In this document: piece by piece, positions 1 to 6,238 of the stretch
How positions within the stretch are numbered: the stretch's first letter is position 1
How the letters are laid out: every line of letters begins with the position of its first letter
From: JAZDPK01 sp043797615
Lineage (GTDB): Bacteria > Patescibacteriota > Patescibacteriia > UBA11705 > JABHMO01
Direction of reading: 5' to 3'
Length of the DNA: 11,368 nt
Assembly: GCA_043797615.1 (NCBI GenBank)
Contig: JAZDPK010000061.1
Coordinates: forward strand, 1-11,368
Made by a program: the position numbers and the translations under genes
Notes under the pieces: generated by a model
Seen by the model: the letters and a program-made list of their open reading frames with translations, nothing else
The model's database searches: none
Told to the model about the DNA's origin: nothing

Positions 1-50
1 CAACCTCTATAGGCAATCATAGAAAGTACCAACAAATCGCCCAACACCCC

Positions 51-869
51 CTACGCCCCCCTGCCCCACTCCTTCCCCTGGTCCACGCCCAACCACCCTA
101 TCTTTTGCAAAAAATACAAAAAAACAATCTGGCCTAATAACTTTTTTGCAAAATCCGCGGTATTAACGCTTTTTTCTTCAAAATCTTGTTTTAATTTTTT
201 ATCTTTTTCAACCAAGTCATCCAAACTTTCTTTTACCCGCAAAAATAAATCACGATATTTTTCAAAAAACTCCTTGGTAACCTTTTCGATATTAAATGCT
301 TCTTCCAGCCGTGCCAATGTAATAACGCTTTCATCCTCGATTATCGGAGCCAATTTCGCTTTTGCTGTATGGCTATGCTCGTTTGGTCCAACCAGAAAAG
401 ACCACCGGCGAGCCGGAGTAAATTCTTCCTTGACTTTTGTTTTTCCGTTTTTACCCTCAACGAACTTATAATCCATTTTGATCAGCGAAAACCGCCAATC
501 AATTTCATCAGGCGAAACAAAAGCAACCAGCGCAGCATCTTTCATTTTTCCGCCGTGGCTTCCGTTTAGATATCGAGCAATAAAATTTCTTTGAGCAGTG
601 CGAGCTCGTTCCAGAGAGGTAAATTTTTTAAGCTGAACAATAAGAATATCTATTTCATGTTCGCCATCGAAATATTTTCCAATTCTCTTTAAGGTATTAA
701 TATACGCCCGAAAAGCCGTGGGAATGAATTGTCCGCTGTTTGGATGTTTATCTTCTTCATCATCATGCTTAAGGTTGAGCAAGTTGCGCACGAAATGCCT
801 AAAACGCTCTTCGTTAAAAGCGTTTTCAAAAGTTTCTCTGACAATATTTTGCGCTTGCGCTTTCTGCAT
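51..869 (-). CDS. N-terminal part of an Eco57I-type DNA methyltransferase / restriction enzyme, broken or truncated at the left edge
   Basis: This is probably the modification, or combined modification-restriction, subunit of the defence operon. Seen: 272 codons, beginning 5 nt after the helicase stop with no clear Shine-Dalgarno. Residues 73-81 (EIDILIVQLKK region) followed by RTAQRNFIARYL look like a Mrr-like D...QxK nuclease core. Residues 120-190 (DEIDWRFSLIKMDYKF, RRWSFLVGPNEH) and the block FLYFLQKIGWLGV (250-262) match my memory of the N-terminus of large (about 1000 residues or more) Eco57I-domain methyltransferases. The SAM-binding and NPPY motifs would lie further on and are not in the window. 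Odd: the frame stops at 51-53 inside a run of G-rich homopolymers. The next frame reads on as GRFVGTFYDCL, similar to what the family has at this point, before it too meets a stop. Whether this is a real frameshift or sequence error near a contig end cannot be decided here. The family call is fairly secure; the nuclease call is tentative. Confidence 0.72.
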   Translation of the reverse strand: MQKAQAQNIVRETFENAFNEERFRHFVRNLLNLKHDDEEDKHPNSGQFIPTAFRAYINTLKRIGKYFDGEHEIDILIVQLKKFTSLERARTAQRNFIARYLNGSHGGKMKDAALVAFVSPDEIDWRFSLIKMDYKFVEGKNGKTKVKEEFTPARRWSFLVGPNEHSHTAKAKLAPIIEDESVITLARLEEAFNIEKVTKEFFEKYRDLFLRVKESLDDLVEKDKKLKQDFEEKSVNTADFAKKLLGQIVFLYFLQKIGWLGVDQGKEWGRGA

Positions 870-874
870 AATAT

Positions 875-3800
875 CTATTTTGTCAAAAGCTCTGACAAAA
901 TCACTTCACGCTTTCCAGTATTTCCAATACCGGTTTCAGCAAAGTGTTCGCCAAGAAGTCTATTAGAAATATTAGTTTCAAGTATGCCCAGAATACGCAA
1001 CGGGTTTATGCCGTTTTGAATCTCATTGTTTAGCGCTTGAAATGTAACTTTTGTTGTTTGTTTGGGCAATCCGCCTTCTACAAGCTGTACAATAACTTTT
1101 TTAAGATACAAATCCTGTTCTTCGGTGAATGCTCGACGATCTTTCATCGTGGCTTTCAATATTTTTAAAATCTGCGTAGCGCTGTCTCGGCCGCCTCTCA
1201 ATTTTGCTTCAGGCAATTCTTCAGTCGTAGACAGAATAAAAGCTTTTCTATTCTCCTCCAACAAGCTATAAAAATTATTATCCGTTTTTTCTTTTCTTGT
1301 ATTTTCCGTAGATTCTAAAATTTTTGCTGCGGTCATGAAATCCAATTCTTGAGATTCATTGCCAATACCGGCAATATAAAATTTTTGCACTTTGCCGCGA
1401 CGAAAATAAGTAACAAGGTGGCTATGCATTTTTTTATCCGCCTTGGCCGTTCTCGCTTTCTTTGGCAATATCTTGATTTTTTGAAATACATCAGGCTGTT
1501 TTTCCCGCAAATCCTTAATTACATGCAAATACTTTAATTCGCTTTCTTCGCTCTCGTCCTCGCCTGTAATAAATTTCTCCGAAGTTAAGCGATTGAATAA
1601 TTCATGAGAACCGATTGGCTCATTTTCAGTTAAAAGATGAGCGTCCCCACCGAGTAATGAAAGAAAAGCATTAATCTTGGCTTCGGCTGCTTCACGCAAT
1701 TTAATTTGATCATTGCCTTGTTTTGTCGGGAAAAAATTATAGGTGTAAATTTCATTAAATTTAGTATCAACGCGATTAATACGGCCGACTCTTTGCATCA
1801 TGCGAGTAGGATTCCACGGAATATCATAATTTATCACCACATTGGATCGATGCAAGTTAACGCCTTCAGCCAAAACTTCAGTGCAAATAAGAATGCGATA
1901 AGCATCTTTTGGAAATCTGGCCTTGGCGTCGAAATTTTCAATCACTTGCGCTCTTTCCGCTTCACTGGAACCGCCGGTAAAACAAATGATCTGACTTGAA
2001 ACTTTTTCTTTTATATTTTTAAAGAGGTAATCTGCGGTTTCTTTTGATTCAGTAAAGATGATTAGCTTATTCTTTTTTAAAATCGGGTCAGTGGACAAAT
2101 TTTCAATAAAAGCGATAAGCTTGGGATCTCTCTTTACATTAGACCACATCGAATGTATCTCTTTCAAAATATCAAGATCGTTTTGCAAATCTTTCTTCAA
2201 TTTGGATTTAAAATCCTTGCTTGGAAATTTTTCCGCTTTGTTTTCGCTGATCAGCCGTTCAATCGCTTCATCGTTGTCATCCTCAAGAAATTCAAAAATT
2301 TTATTGATATATTTTTTGCTGACATACACATTGCCTTTTTCCAATTCAGACAAAAACAAGGTGTAAGAATTCATAAAACGATCAACGGAATTGCGGAACG
2401 CGAAAAAACTGCTCTCTAATCTTTTAATGAGCAATATTTTCATGAACTTGCCCATGTTTCTCTGCGCTAATTTCTCCGGCTGGCTTATCCCGCCCTTATA
2501 ATACAGCATCGGGGTATACCGAGCGTATTTGAATTTGTTTGCGATCAATTCAATCGTTTTAACGAATATTGAATCTTCTTTGTCATTAAGTTTGTAAAAA
2601 ATGGGCTCGGGCTTCTTAACATCGGGAAATCTTAATTTTTGACTAATGAGATCTTCGGCAAAATATTTGCTGATTTCCGAGCGGGTCCGGCGAACCATCA
2701 AATATTTTAAAACTTTTTCTCTGATCTCTTTGGCGTTTTCTTTTGTGATCCTAATATATTCTTCGTTGTCATTTTTGCGGTCAAGACCTTTTAATTTTCG
2801 CTCGAGTCCGCCAAAAAATTTTTCCAAATCCGGCAAGTTTGGAATCGTGCTTTTGCGCGATTTTTGAAAAAGCTTGACTTGGCTTAAAATATCTTTCGGA
2901 TGGTTGTTGTACGGCGTGGCTGTTACCAAAATAATTCTCTTGCCGCGGCAAATCTTTGCCAATTTTTCATAGGTAGCGTTGTTCTCCGTCCTAAAACGAT
3001 GAGCTTCGTCAATGATAATGTTTTGAAATTTTTCAACGCCTCTTTCCATTATCTCGTCCAACTTGCCTATGGATTCGCATTCTGCGGATATTCTAAAATC
3101 AAGTAAAACATTCGACCATGATCCTGGATTTTTCTTGTCAATCATCGACGGCGGGGCGATGACTAGTGTTCTACCGTCTAATTGGCCGGCCAGCATCGAA
3201 CCTATATATGTTTTGCCAAGGCCGACAACATCGGAAACAAACACTCCGCCGTATTCTTCAAGTATCTTTTTGGCATTTAACACCGCTTGTTCCTGGTATG
3301 CAAGCTTCATGAATTCTTCAGGTATATATTTTAGAAACATCTCATCTTGCTGGCTTAAATCGTCCTTGAAATATTCATACAAAAATTTCAGATATAACTC
3401 GTATGGAGTAATAGTGTCATTCAACCAGGTCTTTGTGCGAATTGTTTCGACATATTTTTCGCCAACATCAATGGAATCTTTCCAAAGTTCTTTAAATTTA
3501 TCAAAAGCAAAAATATAGTCGGCTCGGTTTTTTAGCTCGACATTAAATTCCAGATTATCAACGAGGCCGGCCTGCGTGAAATTGCTGGATCCGACGATAA
3601 CCCTATTTTTATCCCTGTCACTTTCGCTAAAAGTCATGATGTAGACTTTGGCATGGATTCTTTCCGATGGATATGCGTGAATCTCCAATTTGCCTGATTT
3701 TATCCAATCAATGAATTTACAAATTCCTTCTTCTACTTTTTGGCTGTCTTCGGCATTTTCCAATTCATTCTCAATTATTTCGCCTACTTTTTCTTTTGTT

Positions 3801-4063
3801 TCAGCGCAAGAAAATCGAAAAAAAGCCTGCTCAGCGGCTTTTGCTTTTTGTATCAGTTCGTAAGTTTGAGGATTTGTGCTAATACCTATAAGAATTCTGA
3901 TTTTTTCAGTATTTTCAAGTGATTTATAAATAGCGTGAAAACCGCTAGTATAAAAATAACCCACCAAACAATCAAAAAATTTCGTGTCTTTGATTAAAAC
4001 CTCAAATCTTTCTTTGAGGTTTTGCCCTTTCTTGTTTGTGATGAATGTTAAGTCTGAATTCAT
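875..4063 (-). CDS. PLD-nuclease-like / SNF2-family helicase fusion protein (defence-type)
   Basis: A large ATP-dependent DNA translocase with an N-terminal phospholipase-D-like domain, probably the restriction/effector subunit. Positions below count from the upstream ATG at 4081. PLD domain at about 10-210, with one HxK motif (H143, K145) and GSSNFTQAG (164-172). The Asp usually 5 residues after the Lys is absent (Thr150). Helicase lobe 1 holds Walker A GLGKT (287-291), DEAH (358-361) and TATP (387-390). Lobe 2 holds EGVNLH (739-744) and QRVGRINR (763-770). About 300 C-terminal residues are unrecognised. I prefer the ATG at 4063: AAGGA lies 7 nt upstream and the protein then starts MNSDLTFITN, like homologues I recall, whereas the ATG at 4081 (giving 1068 aa) has no good site. 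It sits between abiEii and the methyltransferase with gaps of about 5-20 nt. Related layouts occur in NgoAVII/CglI-like and DISARM-like systems, but DrmA/DrmB partners are not visible. Confidence 0.85.
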   Translation of the reverse strand: MNSDLTFITNKKGQNLKERFEVLIKDTKFFDCLVGYFYTSGFHAIYKSLENTEKIRILIGISTNPQTYELIQKAKAAEQAFFRFSCAETKEKVGEIIENELENAEDSQKVEEGICKFIDWIKSGKLEIHAYPSERIHAKVYIMTFSESDRDKNRVIVGSSNFTQAGLVDNLEFNVELKNRADYIFAFDKFKELWKDSIDVGEKYVETIRTKTWLNDTITPYELYLKFLYEYFKDDLSQQDEMFLKYIPEEFMKLAYQEQAVLNAKKILEEYGGVFVSDVVGLGKTYIGSMLAGQLDGRTLVIAPPSMIDKKNPGSWSNVLLDFRISAECESIGKLDEIMERGVEKFQNIIIDEAHRFRTENNATYEKLAKICRGKRIILVTATPYNNHPKDILSQVKLFQKSRKSTIPNLPDLEKFFGGLERKLKGLDRKNDNEEYIRITKENAKEIREKVLKYLMVRRTRSEISKYFAEDLISQKLRFPDVKKPEPIFYKLNDKEDSIFVKTIELIANKFKYARYTPMLYYKGGISQPEKLAQRNMGKFMKILLIKRLESSFFAFRNSVDRFMNSYTLFLSELEKGNVYVSKKYINKIFEFLEDDNDEAIERLISENKAEKFPSKDFKSKLKKDLQNDLDILKEIHSMWSNVKRDPKLIAFIENLSTDPILKKNKLIIFTESKETADYLFKNIKEKVSSQIICFTGGSSEAERAQVIENFDAKARFPKDAYRILICTEVLAEGVNLHRSNVVINYDIPWNPTRMMQRVGRINRVDTKFNEIYTYNFFPTKQGNDQIKLREAAEAKINAFLSLLGGDAHLLTENEPIGSHELFNRLTSEKFITGEDESEESELKYLHVIKDLREKQPDVFQKIKILPKKARTAKADKKMHSHLVTYFRRGKVQKFYIAGIGNESQELDFMTAAKILESTENTRKEKTDNNFYSLLEENRKAFILSTTEELPEAKLRGGRDSATQILKILKATMKDRRAFTEEQDLYLKKVIVQLVEGGLPKQTTKVTFQALNNEIQNGINPLRILGILETNISNRLLGEHFAETGIGNTGKREVILSELLTK

Positions 4064-4085
4064 AGCGATTTCCTTCGGCATAGTT

Positions 4086-4781
4086 TTATTTCTCGCTCTC
4101 CAACCGAGCTTTGAGCAAAAAAATGGTTTCCGCCTTTAATTTGGCCCGGGCCCAATCTTTCTGCGGTTCAGTCAGCGACTCTCCCAAACCGACCAACAAA
4201 TCGCGATTCTCCGTTTTTTCCATTTGTTCAACGCATTTCCGCAAAGCTTCCTTAAAAGAAACGCCGGATCGTTTCTCAACTATTTCCTTGTTGATCGGCC
4301 AATTATTTTTCAAAAAGTACCAGACATCATAAACATCCCGGCTCGTTTTGCCGATCCGCTCATGCATTGCCATCAATTTGTGGGCAAACATGTCTTCCTT
4401 CACCATGACCAGCATGGAAATACCCAATAAAGTTTTTACTTCAAACCTTGAACCTGAATATCTTCTGCTAACTTCTATTTTAATGTTTTGCGATTTGGCG
4501 TCGTATGCAACAATATTCAATAAATTGAATTTTTTGATTTTTGAATCGATGACCTTGCCATAACTTTCGGCAATCTTTTGAATTTTTTCAAAAACTATCT
4601 GTTCTTTGCTTTCATCCAATAAATCAAAATCCAAATCAAAAGAACCTCTATCCAGCCCGTAGAACAACAAAGCGGCTGTTCCGCCTTTAAAACCCAAATG
4701 TGGGGCGATGGAAGCATCGGAATAGATATCCTTTAAAATCTGCAACAATATGTTTTTGTGTTTTGAGTAATCAACGGTCAT
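4086..4781 (-). CDS. abiEii: AbiEii/AbiGii-family nucleotidyltransferase toxin
   Basis: Toxin of a type IV toxin-antitoxin pair. AbiEii-family proteins are DNA polymerase-beta-like nucleotidyltransferases that stop growth when released; some related toxins modify tRNA 3' ends. Seen, in 231 aa: KGGTA at 32-36, then S47-F-D49-L-D51-F-D53 as the metal-binding acidic motif, KEDMFAHKL at 128-136, and SRDVYDVWYFL at 147-157, the usual order of the family. No key residue is missing. Its ATG overlaps the AbiEi stop by 4 nt (ATGA at 4778-4781), which points to translational coupling. Its own upstream site (AAAGG directly before the ATG) is poorly spaced. The next gene, the PLD-helicase, follows within about 20 nt, so the toxin is cotranscribed with the putative restriction genes. 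Confidence 0.88.
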   Translation of the reverse strand: MTVDYSKHKNILLQILKDIYSDASIAPHLGFKGGTAALLFYGLDRGSFDLDFDLLDESKEQIVFEKIQKIAESYGKVIDSKIKKFNLLNIVAYDAKSQNIKIEVSRRYSGSRFEVKTLLGISMLVMVKEDMFAHKLMAMHERIGKTSRDVYDVWYFLKNNWPINKEIVEKRSGVSFKEALRKCVEQMEKTENRDLLVGLGESLTEPQKDWARAKLKAETIFLLKARLESEK

Positions 4782-5377
4782 ACCTTTGAATTTTTATGAT
4801 TTTTAAAATAATAATTAACTCTTTTTTCCATCGCTTTATTATTGTAGGCCGGTAAAATTTGGAAAACTTTATCCCAATCCAAAACATTCAAATTATCGAA
4901 ATGATAATCTTTGCTTATATATATTCTATCCAAAAACGCCCTTTCCTTGGTCGCGATGGCGACGCCATTTTGATGCTCGATGCCGACCGTATTGCTTAAC
5001 GCGTAATCCTTCATGCGTATAAACGAAATTTTTTGCCCCGCGACATTGATTTCTCTCGTGACATACGTTGCGACAAAAATACTCTCATACATTTGGAAAT
5101 TTATTCCGGTCCGAGTCAACACCGTTTCAAAGCTGATATAAGATGGAGTGTAGATTCTCGTCGCCAATTCAAAACGATCGTAATTTTCGTCTTTGGCGTA
5201 AAAGCCGCGCCGCAATCTGATTAACTTCCCGGACTTGGCGTATTTATTCAATCTCGATGCCACTTTCCGCTCTCTTTCTTCGCTCCACAACAAAGCCACA
5301 TCTTTGATCGAAAAGATGGTTTTTGTTGATCTTAACAAGACCTCTAAATATTCGCCTTTTGATGGCTTTTTAGCCAT
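4778..5377 (-). CDS. abiEi: AbiEi-family antitoxin / transcriptional repressor
   Basis: Antitoxin partner of AbiEii. Known members carry an N-terminal winged helix that binds inverted repeats in their own promoter and a C-terminal domain that counters the toxin. Seen, in 199 aa: a winged-helix region at 1-62 ending GKLIRLRRGFYAKDE (50-64), then ELATRIYTPSYISFETVL (70-87), and the characteristic TKERAFLDRIY (143-153). It is the first gene of the operon. The start codon at 5377 lies about 34 nt from the predicted transcription start and has no evident Shine-Dalgarno. A promoter and a candidate operator lie directly upstream, consistent with autorepression of the whole four-gene operon. Confidence 0.87.
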   Translation of the reverse strand: MAKKPSKGEYLEVLLRSTKTIFSIKDVALLWSEERERKVASRLNKYAKSGKLIRLRRGFYAKDENYDRFELATRIYTPSYISFETVLTRTGINFQMYESIFVATYVTREINVAGQKISFIRMKDYALSNTVGIEHQNGVAIATKERAFLDRIYISKDYHFDNLNVLDWDKVFQILPAYNNKAMEKRVNYYFKNHKNSKV

Positions 5378-5386
5378 ATGTTTACT

Positions 5387-5419
5387 ATTGTATACCTTAA
5401 AGGTTACTTCCAGTACAAT
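5387..5419. promoter_or_regulatory. Candidate AbiEi operator (nested inverted repeats)
   Basis: A perfect 6-bp inverted repeat ATTGTA (5387-5392) / TACAAT (5414-5419) encloses a second small palindrome, ACCTT-A-AAGGT (5394-5404). The outer right arm overlaps the -10 hexamer on the minus strand, so a bound protein would block transcription. The family is known to autoregulate through inverted repeats; the assignment here is inference and the arms are short. Confidence 0.35.
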
Positions 5420-5446
5420 TATATGCTATAACAGAAATAAATACAA
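5418..5446 (-). promoter_or_regulatory. Sigma-70-like promoter of the abiE/helicase/methyltransferase operon
   Basis: On the minus strand a perfect -10 TATAAT (5418-5423) lies 17 nt downstream of a -35-like TTGTAT (5441-5446). The predicted transcription start is near 5411, leaving a leader of about 34 nt before the AbiEi ATG. No comparable promoter was seen in the short gaps between the later genes. Confidence 0.65.
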
Positions 5447-5452
5447 TAATCA

Positions 5453-5479
5453 AAACAAACGAGCTCGGCTCGTTTGTTT
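5453..5479 (-). terminator. Hairpin terminator between the tRNA-Gln unit and the abiE operon
   Basis: A 12-bp perfect stem AAACAAACGAGC / GCTCGTTTGTTT with a 3-nt loop. On the minus strand the 3' arm runs into TGATTATTG, so the tail is only moderately T-rich. It lies downstream of the GIY-YIG/tRNA-Gln transcript and just upstream of the abiE -35 box, so it would insulate the defence operon. A weaker hairpin, GACCC-AAAC-GGGTC, is at 5489-5502. Confidence 0.55.
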
Positions 5480-5521
5480 AAGTATATTGACCCAAACGGG
5501 TCGCTTTACGAATTTAATTTG

Positions 5522-5773
5522 GCTCGGGGACCTGGATTCCCGGCCTCCGCTTACGCTACGGCGAGGCAGGCGAACCAGGATAACCACCTCCTCCGCCAGA
5601 GGCGGATTCACCTTCGGCGAAAAAGGGTGTATGAATTATCATTCTAAGCTCGGGGACCTGGATTCCCGGCCTCCGCTTACGCTACGGCGAGGCAGGCGAA
5701 CCAGGATAACCACCTCCTCCGCCAGAGGCGGATTCACCTTCGGCGAAAAAGGGTGTATGAATTGTCATTCTAA
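5522..5773 (-). repeat. Two tandem 126-bp units derived from the 3' half of tRNA-Gln
   Basis: Units at 5522-5647 and 5648-5773 differ at one base (A5638 versus G5764). The same boundary sequence leads straight into the 3' end of the intact tRNA at 5774. Read on the minus strand, each unit has an 18-nt linker, then part of the anticodon arm, the variable loop, the T arm and the acceptor 3' strand of tRNA-Gln. There is no 5' half, so these cannot be tRNAs. Each carries a 30-nt hairpin element in the anticodon loop (5592-5621, 5718-5747) and a 32-nt element in the T loop (5540-5571, 5666-5697). Outside these, the tRNA-derived bases equal the intact gene. Repeated tRNA 3' ends next to a defence operon suggest attachment-site remnants; unequal crossing-over is the alternative. 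Confidence 0.85.
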
Positions 5774-5774
5774 G

Positions 5775-5845
5775 CTCGGGGACCTGGATTCGAACCAGGA
5801 TAACCACCTCCAAAGGGTGGTGTCCTACCATTAGACGATCCCCGA
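5775..5845 (-). tRNA. tRNA-Gln (anticodon UUG)
   Basis: A complete cloverleaf on the minus strand: acceptor TCGGGGA/TCCCCGA, D arm GTC-TAATGGTAG-GAC, anticodon arm CCACC-CTTTGGA-GGTGG with anticodon TTG, variable loop TTAT, and T arm CCTGG-TTCGAAT-CCAGG. The discriminator is G73 and no CCA is encoded. The weak U1-A72 pair and G73 are glutamine identity features known from E. coli. It is 71 nt with no introns or insertions, unlike the broken copies on both sides, so it is taken as the working gene. A GIY-YIG gene ends 9 nt upstream on the same strand, so the two may share a transcript. Confidence 0.93.
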
Positions 5846-5854
5846 ATAAATAAA

Positions 5855-6097
5855 TTAATAAATATTTTGTGAATCTAACCATCTCCTGCCTTGACCAGAT
5901 TTTAAAAATTTTTCTCTTTTTATGGCTTCTGATCGCGTTGAATAATCCTCAACGTGAATTAACTTCCAAGGACGATGACCTTTCGTAAACTGATAATCGC
6001 CTCTATTATGACGGTTTAACCTTTCTAACGCGTTTTCTCCGCTCCCAATATACCGAATGCCATCCTTATTGCTTTTTAATATGTATGTTTGAAACAT
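5855..6097 (-). CDS. Small stand-alone GIY-YIG domain protein
   Basis: An 80-residue single-domain protein. Seen: the first strand TYILKS (4-9), the second RYIGSGEN (15-22) of the GIY-YIG signature, ERLNRHNRG (25-33) with the catalytic-type Arg, PWKLI (43-47), and AIKREKFLKSGQGRRWL (58-74) with the usual Glu62. It is the length of the YhbQ/UPF0213-like class common in Patescibacteria and Bacteroidetes. Their role is mostly unproven; structure-specific endonuclease activity is the family expectation. I start it at 6097 because members usually begin M-x-x-YILKS; the longer open frame to 6343 is translated tRNA debris and hairpin elements. It has an A9 run before the ATG and no Shine-Dalgarno. 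It lies exactly between a broken tRNA-Gln 5' copy and the intact tRNA-Gln, which fits a mobile or homing cassette, though it may be a resident gene. Confidence 0.85.
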   Translation of the reverse strand: MFQTYILKSNKDGIRYIGSGENALERLNRHNRGDYQFTKGHRPWKLIHVEDYSTRSEAIKREKFLKSGQGRRWLDSQNIY

Positions 6098-6120
6098 TTT
6101 TTTTTCGGATAACCACCTCC

Positions 6121-6150
6121 TCCGCCAGAGGCGGATCCGCCTTCGGCGGA
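6121..6150. repeat. 30-nt double-hairpin element (anticodon-loop insert)
   Basis: Two head-to-tail hairpins of 15 nt: TCCGCC-AGA-GGCGGA and TCCGCC-TTC-GGCGGA. The same element occupies the same site in the two tandem units (5592-5621, 5718-5747). There the second hairpin is TTCACC-TTC-GGCGAA, which keeps one pair by a double change (C-G to T-A) and loses another (A opposite C). Confidence 0.85.
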
Positions 6151-6163
6151 AAAGGGTGGTGTC

Positions 6164-6183
6164 CCTGCCTGCCGGCAGGCAGG
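6164..6183. repeat. 20-nt perfect palindrome (D-loop insert)
   Basis: CCTGCCTGCC followed immediately by its reverse complement GGCAGGCAGG. Removing exactly these 20 bases restores the tRNA-Gln D arm. Its terminal CCTGCC/GGCAGG is shared by the 43-nt junction insert, the T-loop inserts and the element inside the glycosyltransferase gene. Confidence 0.85.
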
Positions 6184-6195
6184 CTACCATTAGAC

Positions 6196-6238
6196 CTGCC
6201 CGGTACCGATGGAGCAGATGCGACATCTGGTACTGGGC
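6196..6238. repeat. 43-nt hairpin element (acceptor/D-stem junction insert)
   Basis: Outer arms GCCCGGTAC / GTACTGGGC pair with one G-U, and an inner CAGATG-CGA-CATCTG hairpin sits inside an asymmetric loop. An alternative fold continues the outer stem through GATG/CATC. Removing the 43 bases restores the tRNA-Gln sequence. Confidence 0.8.

Noticed and set aside
875..4081. Complete DISARM, BREX or classical Type I/III restriction system
   Set aside because: DrmA/DrmB, PglZ/BrxC, HsdS and Mod partners are not seen. Only a PLD-helicase and a partial methyltransferase are present, so the system is left unnamed.
5522..5773. CRISPR array or interrupted tRNA genes with introns
   Set aside because: There are only two units, with no spacer diversity, and both lack the 5' half of the tRNA, so neither a CRISPR array nor a spliceable tRNA is supported.
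5235..5834. Plus-strand open frame of 199 codons with two identical 42-residue repeats
   Set aside because: The repeats are translations of the 126-bp tRNA-derived tandem units (126 = 3 x 42), and the rest is antisense to abiEi and tRNA-Gln. No protein is supported.
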